A stretch of DNA of 64,000 bases from Pristionchus mayeri (taxonomy: Eukaryota; Nematoda; Chromadorea; Rhabditida; Neodiplogasteridae): positions 23,970,984 through 24,034,983 of the forward strand of contig BTRK01000005.1 in the NCBI GenBank assembly GCA_036245805.1. The letters are read 5' to 3'. Shown piece after piece: positions 38,101 to 50,100 of this stretch. The notes below the pieces were generated by a model. The model searched no databases. It saw only the letters and a program-made list of their open reading frames with translations, and was not told the DNA's origin. The first letter of the stretch is position 1. Each line of letters opens with the position of its first letter. A program made the position numbers and the translations under genes.

Positions 38101-41100
38101 TCTTCAATTCCTCTGAAGGCCTGCTAAGACTAATACCTTCTACTGCTCTTGGCATATTCCTTGACGATTGCTCATACCAACTATCACTTGCTCGCGGGTC
38201 TAGTTAACTTCTAAAATGAGCAGGAAATCAAGGATCAGGAGTCGTTGAAATGCAGTTGGTCAAATTGTTCGAATCATAGATTCCATAACATTGACAGTGA
38301 GGCATCCGTAACGGTATAAATTTGTAGCAGGGAACTATCCCTAGCAATCCTCATAATACTTAGAGGATGCATCCTTTTGAACTGTACTAGTGAGCTTAAG
38401 CGTAAATACGAAAAATACGACAAAACTTTCTAGTCAACCTGATACTATAGGAACCATAACTCTGGAACAAAAAGGAAAAGTGAAGGACCTCGGCTTTGTT
38501 GTCCAGAAAAATCTCTCCTTTTCCGATCATTGCTCTACAATATCCATCAAAGCAAAAACTACTTGTCACACTATCCTCAGAGCCTTACGAACCAAAAATG
38601 TAGAAGTACTCGTCAAAACGTACTCAATGTACATTAGACCGATTTTAGAAAGCGCTTCCTCCGTCTTCAACCCTTACCAAAACAAGGATAAAAAGGAACT
38701 CGAAAAGGTACAAAACTATTTCACACGACGTTTATTTATGCGGTTTTGATCATACTTGGGAATACATGCCCACCGCTTTCGATCGCATAAGAAAAAAAAA
38801 GAAACTAGGCATTGAGTCCCTAGAGAAGCGTTGAATAGCGATTGATAAGAGAGTAGCCACAAATCTCATCCGAGGCAAATATAGTATTTCCAACCGAAAA
38901 CCACATTATTTCAAAATTTACTACACTCGAAACGGAATGAACTTCAATAATCCTGGATCGAACCACAACTACAGACACAATAGCTTCTTTCCAAGAGCGG
39001 CAAGGCTTTTAGTATATTCCGAGAATCAAACCAGTTCCCCTGAGTAGATCCCCCTGGCCCTATCGTCCCACTCACTCGTCATTTTAATCGTATTTAACGT
39101 ATGATCCATTTTCATATTTCTCCACGTTATTTCAGAATGAAATAGCATAAATATATATATATATATATAAAATCAAATATGTTCTATTGAAAGTGCATGT
39201 GTGCATATTCATAAGCAATAAAATTCAATAGAAACGTAGAAAAATAAATATGAACATTATTTTGCTAAGTCGATTACATGTATGACCCAACTCACCGACA
39301 CAACTCATCATTCCCATTTCAATTTTGAAAGATCGATGTATTTTTATTATTTTAAACTAGTCCGGCTGCCCCCGCCTTCGGCGGGGGCCCCGTCCTAGAG
39401 GAGTAGGTTTCGCAATCACTCGTTTCGCAACTTGTTGACGCGCGATCTCTCTCCCTCCAAATTTCGTAATCGTTTCACAATCCGGACAGACGTACGGACA
39501 CAGTTTATATGAGCCCGTTTGCGTAAGAGTCGAACAAAGTGCTAAAGGATCTGGCACAGCAAATTTTCGAAAATTTGCCAAAAGGGGTATTCGAGGGCGC
39601 TGATCATCGTGGTCAACTTCGTTTTGCTCCATCTCCATCGGTTAAGCCAGGCTGCATGTGGACTTCACCTACATTTCTGGTCATAGCTCAGCAACTGATT
39701 TATAAAAGTTCATGAAAATTGTACAGGTCATAGCTAGTACCATTAGGAAGTAGCTGATATCAAAATACGGCATGTTTTTTCATGACAATATCATGATATC
39801 GACGATCTCGAATATAAGACAAAAGCTAAAACCGAGAACTACATGCTAAGATCCGCCTAGTCCTGGGGATCTTTTTTCGTATGGTATGTAAGGTATTATA
39901 ACTAGACATATTTTTGTTATACACTGTTTTCTGACGATTTTGTCAGTAGTGAACCGCTCCTAATGCTCCAAAAGTGCAGAATGATGATATGTTTGAATCT
40001 CGCATTCGAAAATTTAATTAAAATTCACTGGAACAAAGGAATTTATTTTCATTTTACACTCACAGAACATTAGACACGGTTCACGACTGACAAAATCGTC
40101 AGAAACCAGTGTATAACTAAAATATGTCTAGTTATAATACCTAACATACCATATGAAAAATGATCCCCAGGACTAGGCGGATCTTAGCATGTAGTTCTCG
40201 GTTTTAGCTTCTGTCCTATATTCGAGATCATCGATCTCATAATGTTGTCATGAAAAAACATGCCGTATTTTGATGCCAGCTACTTGGTAATGGTACTAGC
40301 TATGACCTGTAAAATTTTCATGAACTTTTATACATCGGTTGCTGAGCTATGACCAGAAATGTAGGTGAAGTCCACATGCAGCCTGGCTTAACCGATGTAG
40401 ATGGAGCAAAACTAAGTTGACCACGATGATCAGCACCCTCGAATACCCCTTTCGACAAATTTTCGAAAATTCAGTGTGCCAAGGTTTGTTCGACTCTTAC
40501 GCGAACGGGCTCATATATAGGTATAGATATTTTTTAGATTCCTCTCTTCATCTCTTTTGAATGTTTATCCAACTACTGAAAGTGTCCGCGATTTTTGTCC
40601 TTCCACGTAAATTCGGATTGGCGATAAAGAGAAGAAATCGGGCAAAAGATCCGACGCGGAGGGAACTCGAACCCGCAACCTTCGGATCGAGAGACAAGCT
40701 CACTATCCACAAGGCCACGAGGGCAGTTGGGCGGGGAGAGGTAGAGGGCGCATAGGAGTGCTCCGCTCTCTCGCTCTGTGTAGAGCGAGAGAGCATGGGA
40801 ATGGAGAGAGCGCGCGCGCGTCAAAACTACTGATATTTGATGCTCAGATAAGGTTTGTCGCATGGAATATGATAAGAGCGTTGTGGGGAGGCTCTTTTAA
40901 CTTACATATCGTATCGTAATTGCTATCAAATTGGTGTACTTTTTAGCTCAAATCAAGGGAAATTATCGATCGATAATGATATAAATTGTAGTTCATAAAA
41001 CTGATAAAGTTTGTTAGCGTGTATTTCTGACAAAGGATGATCAAAGTGTTGATAAAAGCTCTATTTCTTGAGCGATTGATGCCACCTGCGGAAATTAGAG

Positions 41101-44100
41101 TGGGGTTTAGCGCAAATCAATGAAGCTACCTATCGATAACGATAAAAATCAAAAGGCTTCAATTCACTAACAACTTATCAATATGTCTTTTCATGTGAAT
41201 TCGTTGCAATCATTATCAGTTATATTCAAAATAAATGTAATGAAAATATTGAAAATCGATATTTTGGGGAATCACACTGGTCCGGAAATTTTGAATTGAG
41301 AGCCGTCTTTTCCTATCATGCGCATCTTATCTACCGTACTCGGCCAGCTGCTTTAAAATTTAGGAGACTTTTCCTTTTCTGATTTTTTCTTTTATTTTAA
41401 ATTGTTTATTGATTTCATGTTTTTTGTATTGTTTATTGATTGATTTTGACTAATTATAATGGATCAGCACTTGTTCGTATGAAATGATAACCGCGTTTTT
41501 GCAATCGATTTATTGTGCGTCCTGAATTTGCGTAGTCTCGCCTAATCAATTTGACTTTAACACTGATATACTGATAAGGGGGACAACGCTTGTTCTTATG
41601 ACATGTATTCAGGCATGAGTAATCAAAAACTTAACTTCTACTTGTCTACCTCATTATTTTCAGGTACAATTATGTTCAATGATCCTTATTCTCCGGATGC
41701 AACTCCCTCCCTCGCACTGATGCCCTATAATGTTAAGAAGATCGTCCTCAAACGCTCCGGATCGAATACAGAAGTGTATACGAAGAATGGAACACTGCCT
41801 CCCAAGGTTAGTGAAACTTTGGAGCAACGTTTGGTTCTTTACTTAACATAGAAAATAGCTCATTCCGTGTTTCGATCAAACTCTCTATTGGGTTCAAGGG
41901 TCAAACACTGCCTCCCGAGGTTAGACATTGCCAACTTGGTTTCTCATTGTTGAGAATGTTAATTTATAATGTTAGCGAAAGGGCTACCAAAAATAGCTAA
42001 CAGTTTGTGTTTGTTTTGATCTGACTCTAAAAGTATGCATTTTTACTTACCTTAACAATAGCTTATGTAAGGTTGGTGCGAGAGTAATTCTTCTTCGCAA
42101 CATCTGCGTCTCAAAAGGATTGTGCAATGGCAGTAGGCTCCGGGTGAGTGAATGCACAATTGGTAATTTATCCGTGTATTTTCTTCACTCATTAATAGAT
42201 CGTCGCAAGGAATGATCATTTCGTGACATGCGAGCTCCTTACAACTGAATTCGCGAACAAGATCAAGCGCTCCGGATCGAACACAGAAAAGGATGACAAT
42301 GATGGAACACTGCCTCCCAAGGTTAGTGATTTTCAACTTGCTTTCCCATTGATTGGAAATCTTTATTTTGTTAGTTACAGTGCGACCAGATATAGTTAAA
42401 GATCCACCACTTTGGGTTTGCAAAAATTTGACAACTTTAGGCAAAGAAGTTTCTTCATGACGGATTCTCGTTCATCTATTCAGCCGATGCATTTCCTGGC
42501 TTCAACTCCATCTTACCATCCTCCGGGTTGAACACTCCGGTCTTCACTATTTCCGGCACCAATCAGCACCCCGTCGATCCCCTTTTCTCTCAACTCTGTA
42601 CTCACCGGATGCAATCTATTGCCTGGTACAGAGAGAGATTCGAAAAGGTGATCGCAGCGATGGATTGCGTATGTTTATTCCCCTTTTTAATCGATCAGAG
42701 ATGGATATACAGTGCGAAGCGTCGGATGTGTTCATCACCATGCAATCGAATGCGTCGAATATGCAGGTATTTGTTAAATGTATGTTAACAGATAAGAACG
42801 GTTTGAAGGAATTCCCCGTGAAGGAACTCCTTGATGACATTGTCAAGAAGGAAGTGCTTGGACCCTTGATTGCCTGCTATTACTCAATCGAAATGTGTGA
42901 GGAGATTCACCGGATGCATGTGGCTCTAAAACTAAAGAATACGCCGGATGAAGCCAACACTAACGACAAGCCATCGTGTCTGCCAGGGGATATGCCATCA
43001 TTCGAATCCGAAAGTTCGCCTTGGGAAAAATTCATCCAGTCTCCGGATTAACCAACCATTGAAAACAACAAGATTATCATTGTATTTTTCCAATCATGAT
43101 TTCGTTGTGTTCTCTGTATCAATAAATGTGTTTAAAAAAGTTATTTGATATATCTGGTAACACTGGAGTAAAGGTTGGTTATTTACTTAACATAGAGATA
43201 TGAGTTGCTCATTTCATTTTTATCGACGCGTCCAAAAACATTTATCGAGCAACGTTTTAATCGATGTAACCGAAATAAGTAATTCAAAAAATTTTAGAAA
43301 TATTTTAATCTTAGAAACTTAGTTTGCGAGCCGCGAAGCGGCTCGATCAAACATGAACGCACGCCGAAGGCGTGCGTTCATGTTTCTACTAAACTAATTC
43401 TGGATAGTGAGTTTGTTCCTTAATCCGGAGGTCGCAGCTCGCTTCGCATATTTTGCTCGATTTATCTTATCCCGGATCTTACGAGGAGTAGACATTTGAG
43501 ATGTGGCGCGATGTGAGAGGACAAAATTAGAACTAAATTTGAATCTCAGATTTAACGAACTTAAAAAATAGTTATTTAAAAATAGATAATCGAAAAATAG
43601 ATATTTTATTTTAAAAATCTGAAATCTTAAAAACTTAGTTGACTAGTTTCATTTTCCTAGATCGTTTCAGCATCACTGATTACATACGTGTATTAAAAGA
43701 AAATATTTATTTAGCGCCTTTGAATAATGTCCATTGCCCTTGCTATCTAAAGTCTAGACGGAATATACAGGAGAATTAACTAGTTGCACGGCCCGTTAAA
43801 AATACCTAAAAAACGGTAATTTTGCGAATTTTGGAATAGCACTATTTTTCCCGCGATCGACGTAAGATCGATTCGATATAAACCAATGATTGTGGTACAT
43901 CTATGCTGCATCAAATAATACGTGAGTAGTTTTTTGGAACAAGTAAAGCAATTACGAGAAAACTTCGAAAATACCTTGTAAAGAAACTTTTGCACCAACC
44001 TAATATATAGGAGTACCAGATAGAATGGAGAGAAAAATGCATTAATTTCCTCACTGTTTAACGGGCCGTGCTAGTTGACTAAGTTTTTAAGATTCATAGT

Positions 44101-47100
44101 TTACTAAGTTCTTAAGATTAATAGTCACAGCGGAAAAGATAAATTAATGCATTTTTTTCTCCATTCTATCTGGTACTCCTATATATTAGGTTGGTGCAAA
44201 AGTTTCTTTACAAGGTATTTTCGAAGTTTTCTCGTAATTGCTTTACTTGTTCCAAAAAACTACTCACGTATTATTTGAGGCAGCAGAGATGTACCACAAT
44301 CATTGGTTTATATCGAATCGATCTTACGTCGATCGCGGGAAAAATAGTGCTATTCCAAAATTCGCAAAATTACCGTTTTTTAGGTATTTTTAACGGGCCG
44401 TGCAACTAGTTAATTCTCCTGTATATTCCGTCTAGACTTTAGATAACAAGGGCAATGGACATTATTCAAAGGCGCTAAATAAATATTTTCTTTTAATACA
44501 CGTATGTAATCAGTGATGCTGAAACGATCTAGGAAAATGAAATATAAAAATTATCTATACCTATATATAAAGCGCTGTGTCCGTACGTCTGTCCGGATAA
44601 TGAAACGATTACGAAATTTGGAGGGAGAGAGATCGCGCGTCAACAAGTTGCGAAACGAGTGATTGCGAAACCTACTCCTCTAGGACGGGGCCCCCGCCGA
44701 AGGCGGGGGCAGCCGGACTAGTTTAAAATAATAAAAATACATCGATCTTTCAAAATTGAAATGGGAATGATGAGTTGTGTCGGTGAGTTGGGTCATACAT
44801 GTAATCGACTTAGCAAAACAATGTTCATATTTATTTTTCTACGTTTCTATTGAATTTACGTTAAATACGATTAAAATGACGAGTGAGTGGGACGATAGGG
44901 CCAGGGGGATCTACTCAGGGGAACTGGTTTGATTCTCGGAATATACTAAAAGCCTTGCCGCTCTTGGAAAGAAGCTATTGTGTCTGTAGTTGTGGTTCGA
45001 TCCAGGATTATTGAAGTTCATTCCGTTTCGAGTGTAGTAAATTTTGAAATAATGTGGTTTTCGGTTGGAAATACTATATTTGCCTCGGATGAGATTTGTG
45101 GCTACTCTCTTATCAATCGCTATTCAACGCTTCTCTAGGGACTCAATGCCTAGTTTCTTTTTTTTTCTTATGCGATCGAAAGCGGTGGGCATGTATTCCC
45201 AAGTATGATCAAAACCGCATAAATAAACGTCGTGTGAAATAGTTTTGTACCTTTTCGAGTTCCTTTTTATCCTTGTTTTGGTAAGGGTTGAAGACGGAGG
45301 AAGCGCTTTCTAAAATCGGTCTAATGTACATTGAGTACGTTTTGACGAGTACTTCTACATTTTTGGTTCGTAAGGCTCTGAGGATAGTGTGACAAGTAGT
45401 TTTTGCTTTGATGGATATTGTAGAGCAATGATCGGAAAAGGAGAGATTTTTCTGGACAACAAAGCCGAGGTCCTTCACTTTTCCTTTTTGTTCCAGAGTT
45501 ATGGTTCCTATAGTATCAGGTTGACTAGAAAGTTTTGTCGTATTTTTCGTATTTACGCTTAAGCTCACTAGTACAGTTCAAAAGGATGCATCCTCTAAGT
45601 ATTATGAGGATTGCTAGGGATAGTTCCCTGCTACAAATTTATACCGTTACGGATGCCTCACTGTCAATGTTATGGAATCTATGATTCGAACAATTTGACC
45701 AACTGCATTTCAACGACTCCTGATCCTTGATTTCCTGCTCATTTTAGAAGTTAACTAGACCCGCGAGCAAGTGATAGTTGGAATGAGCAATGGTCAAGGA
45801 ATATGCCAAGAGCAGTAGAAGGTATTAGTCTTAGCAGGCCTTCAGAGGAATTGAAGATCTTGTGGGGAAGGCACAGGGCTTGTTGCGTGGGAGATGAAAA
45901 TATCACGTCATGGATGGGTCCTTTCGATTTGGAGCTTGAAATTGTGGTAGTAGTGAACACAGACAATATCCCTGATATCCATGTATAATGTTGTGGAATA
46001 GTATGAATCAGAGCGTTTTCGACATATCTGGTCGAAGAGTGATATTTTTGAACACCGAAAATGGTGTTTGGAATGATATACTGCCTCCCAAGCAGCAAGA
46101 TCATGTGATCAATTGTGCTCATTTTTTGAGCAATACACTTAGTAATCGTCTCATGTAGTAGCATTGTCTAGACAAATTGAAGAGCCATTGGGAACGGACA
46201 AAGCCAGAGACACGTTCAGCATTGTGTTTTTGTCAGAATCTTGGTTTCAGCCAAGAAAATATTTTTCGAATTTTCTCAGGTTTCCGAATATCTCAAGTCC
46301 ATGATTTAGGGTGGGATGGTTCTCCCCAATAGTGATGGAGAGATCGCAGATAATATGGCTGAGGCCACTGTTTGCATCGAATCGAAGACGACAAAGGTCT
46401 AATGAGGTAGATCCATCTGCCCGTACCTAATCTAATTGGTCTACCGCCATATTATCGACATGGTTCAGCCAACGTCGCACAGTGATAGAGAGGAGATATG
46501 TCCCTGATACACACACGCTATAGGGAGTTATCTTGCCGTTGGTTTGAAAGCGGAGAAAAATAAGAATATAGAACATTCTTGCAACGACATTCTTGCAACG
46601 ATGTCGTGAAAATAAGAGCACTCCTTGGAGAACTTGTGCAATTATCTGGTCTAAACTGATTGGCATTGCCAAATCTAAAACACATTTAAAACACCCCTGC
46701 GTACCCCTCCTTAACTTGAAAAATGGGGCGGCTCATATCGACAGAGAAATGAGAACGAACGGATTGAAGTGAGACCACAAAATGCGACAGAACTTTCTAG
46801 TCAACCTAATATATGTTCGCTTCCTATTTGCTCTGCCTAAGTGCAATGAGTTACACTTATGCGCAGCAAGAGGGAGTTGCCACACTTCAGACCAATTTAC
46901 AATAGTGTCAATCGCAGCTTGTAGAGGGGCGGGTGAATTCCGCTTCCGAAAGGACCGATATATTTTTATGTCATCGGCATACATTCTTGCAACGACTCCA
47001 TGATTTTGTACTAAAGTAGGGATTTCTGAGGTGTAAATAAGGAAGAGCAAGGGGCCTAGGACTGAGCCCTGTGGGACGCCGCTAGTTACAGGCATTGAGG

Positions 47101-50100
47101 TAGAGAGCACATCTTTTACTCTCACTTGGAATGATCTATCTATGAGGTATCCTGTTATCCACTTGATGGTATTATCGGAGAGTCCTATAGTGCTAAGCTT
47201 GAGTTTTAGCTTGGGATGGGATACTCTATCAAAAGCTTTTGCAAAATCAAAGTAGATAACGTCAACAGGCTTCCCATCACTAATCGAGGATGTCCAGTGT
47301 TCGAGAACTTCGAGCATTTGGAGCTCCCGCGATCGTTTCTTGCGGAATCCGCATTGCTCATCGGGGAAAATGTTTAATTGTTCACAATGGTTGATAATAG
47401 ATTTGCACAAAATGCGCTCGAAAACTCGGCAAAAGAAAGATGTAATAGAGATGGGCCTCACGGCGGGTTTCGATGAAGAAGCTTCTTTGATATGCAGGGA
47501 ATTATAGTGCAGTTGAGGAAGAAAAGATTACGGTGTAGCGAATGTGTAGATCTTGTTAAAACTACAGTAGGCGCTACACCAAATCGCCGGCTTTGACATG
47601 TTTTCATCATCTTTCTCGTTTAACATAGTTTTTGCGTTGATGAATGTGCTCCAAAGGTGGGGAAATAGCATCAATGAATCTATAGGTAATACAGAAATAA
47701 ATAATGAAGACCATTAATTAAGTAATTAACTCGTAAAACTGTTCAAACTTTTCAAAGCTCATTTTTACATGTTTATCGATTTTTTACGGGATAATTAATG
47801 ATATTTCGGGAAATGCAGCGTGCTGAACAACACTAAAACAGCTATAAAATTATATTTATACGTCTTTCAACGTATCGATCCATTCCAAGCTGTCTGGCTA
47901 CGCTCGTTAGCAGGCTTCCCACACAGACCTTTTTACGCGCTATTTTTGAACACCTCATATCGGAACCCTCCGTGGCCTGTAGGTTAGGGGATTGGAAAAA
48001 GGGGGTGATTTCTTAACAGGAGTTACTAAGGAATGCCTCCAATGTGAGGGTACCGTACCATATTGGTAGGAGTTCCTAAAAATGATTTCAAGGGCTTCGG
48101 AAATGGGTACGGTAATTCGTTTTTATGAATGATAGGTCGATGTTCTCAGGGGTTTTGCAGGAGGAGCGTTTCCATTTCTCAATAAGGGCGCAGATTTCGT
48201 GTCTAAGAAACTGGGGTTCTTCGTAAGCGCCTATATGAGGGTGGACACCAGCATTTGGCAATTTTCCGTTATCGATGGTGAATACGCTTACAAAAGTCTC
48301 GGCTAGTAAGTTCGCTTTGCCTAAGTCATCCATGACTAAAGTACCATCAGCTCTCTTTAAGCCTTCTACTCCCTTGGATTTATTGGAACAACGTTTCATA
48401 AAACGGAAAATGTTGTTCTTATCGTCGCTTTCAATCACTTTTTTCTCGATGGATTTGTGGTAACGCTGCAGCTGTTTGCGAAACTTTTTGTTGAGAATCT
48501 CGAATTCACGTTCATCTCTTGGATCGTTACTATTTATCGATTTCTGCCAGGCATGGAAGCGCTTCCCTAAAAGCCGTTCAATATGGGGAGGGAGTTTACC
48601 ATGAGAAAGGCTCACTTTGGTCCATGGGACATGCGTGTCTACTGATTTTAGAATGACGCTTATCAAAAGGTCGTACATGAGATCCACATTTGATATTTTA
48701 GAAAAGGCGCTTGTCCAATCGATGTTTGCTAATTGGGAATTAATGAGGTCAAAAAATCAGCATTTTTGTAGTCACGCCTCAGAATGAAGGCGGGTATCGA
48801 ATGACTCATTGTAAACTTGAATTCGACCGTCGAATGGTCAGACATTTCGAAAGGGGGACCCACTACAGTTTGGGTGATGAGGCTGGGATGGTTACATAAT
48901 ACTAAATCAAGGACGTTATCCTTTCTGGTAGGTTCTTTGACAAATTGGGCGAGTTTTGCTGAGTTACAGAGGTCAATGAATGATTGTGAGGGAGGGGTAA
49001 CTGATTTGGGCTGGGGAGTGGGGAAGATTGACCAGTCGATATCGGGTAGATTAAAGTCGCCAGCAACTATTGTTGGTTGGGGGCATGAGCAAAGATCAAG
49101 AATTGACTTGGCAAGAGAGGCAGTTTGTATCGTGCTTGCTTTGGGATTACGGTAGGCGCAGACAATCCTAATTAGGTCACCATTTATATCAACATCGACT
49201 GCTAATAATTCGTGGGATTCAGGTACAGTTTCATCAGCAATCTGTGCTGCACTTATGGACGAATGTAGTATGATCGCTACACCACCGCCTCTAGAGTTTC
49301 TATCTCTTCTGAACACATTGTAGTACTGATCTTGGTCACCTAGGAGAAGTGAGGTAGGGAAAGTTGGTGAGAGCCAAGTCTCAGTGAGGCAAATCATAGT
49401 ATACTTTTTAGAAAGGGTTTGCGAAAGATAGTGTAGTTTGTTTTGGACAGAGCGGCAATTGGCTAGAACTGCGGAGAATGAAAGTGAGTTTCTGGCTGAG
49501 TGATAGGTCGCGTGGAAGAGATAGGTTCAGGTCCGTTTCTCCCACAGCTTCTACCAGGAACCTTGCGACGGGCGTCGTCCTTGTCGGCGTAAGAAGGGCG
49601 GATGTAGACATCCTTGAAGTGAGGATCACGACCAACTCGGTTCGCGTGCTTCACAAGGAGGGCCGCATGCTTGCGCGTGGGAAGAACTACCTTGGTGAGT
49701 CTGCAGTGGGGGGAGTTGACGTCTGCGGGGGGCATCCTGTATACGGAAACGGGGAGGCAGGGTATTCCAGCGAGGGCAGTGAGATGCACTACCTGGTTGT
49801 AGTCTCTCTGCACCTGCTTCACCGGACTGAGGGAGGGATCGACGGGGAGGCGGGCAATGACTACGCTCCTCTCGAGGTCGGATGAGGGCTCAGGGGAAGG
49901 CTGCGAGATAGGGGAGGGAATGACTTTTGGCAATTATAGGGTACCAGTTTATGCAAACCCTCCCGGTTTTGTGGCTGAATATGTGGGAACCCTCCCGGAT
50001 GTTGAAACTCAGCAGCAATCCCTGCCCATGTATGATTCACAAAACAAATTTTCGTATAAAATAACCTTAAAAATGCAAATATTTGTTAAAAAATAAATAA

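Larger units (their letters stand above)
33160..39356 (+). mobile_element. CR1-like LINE, fuller copy (left)
   Basis: Non-LTR element in the order ORF1, endonuclease, reverse transcriptase, C-terminal region, then an AT-rich 3' end with a TA repeat (39148-39170). It is interrupted by a MITE (35984-36499) and a mariner-like element (37149-38442), and the ORF2 frame is broken in at least two further places. Comparison with CR1/Jockey-type nematode LINEs is from motif style (LANCRSVQNKL, TETWLSP, YRPISITSFFCR), not from a search. Its direction is antisense to the LENG1-like gene whose intron it occupies. Confidence 0.87.
33688..49922. repeat. 16-kb inverted repeat (arms about 5.4-6.8 kb)
   Basis: Left arm 33688-40527 and right arm 44554-49922 are near-identical inverted copies: many translated frames agree exactly or at all but one or two residues. 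Arm content is a mini-Helitron, its flank and the LINE with its two insertions. Differences: a 1.0-kb palindromic element only in the left (39510-40513); about 350 bp missing from the right (left 34106-34452) and about 118 bp missing near 44860; few substitutions. The inner border coincides with the Helitron 5' end, and the outer border of the right arm lies inside LINE ORF1. The spacer (40528-44553) holds the antisense gene. Confidence 0.9.
44722..49922 (-). mobile_element. CR1-like LINE, right copy, truncated
   Basis: Inverted copy of the left LINE. It contains the same family C MITE (47459-47974), the same mariner-like element (about 45525-46810) and the same ORF2 frame breaks. It is truncated within ORF1 at 49922, and about 350 bp between ORF1 and ORF2 are deleted near 49502, so the end of ORF1 (to SCGRNGPEPISS) now runs into the start of the endonuclease. 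It cannot be autonomous. Confidence 0.87.

Noticed and set aside
37286..38207. 81- and 137-codon frames inside the mariner-like element
   Set aside because: They lack a D,D34D pattern and helix-turn-helix region; not called as transposase.
40548..40863. 82- and 96-codon minus-strand frames
   Set aside because: They overlap the tRNA-like segment and a low-complexity AGAGAG/GCGCGC stretch; no motif.
43316..43400. Second Helitron 3' end
   Set aside because: The two hairpins look similar to Helitron ends, but there is no well-placed CTRR before T and no matching TC 5' end.
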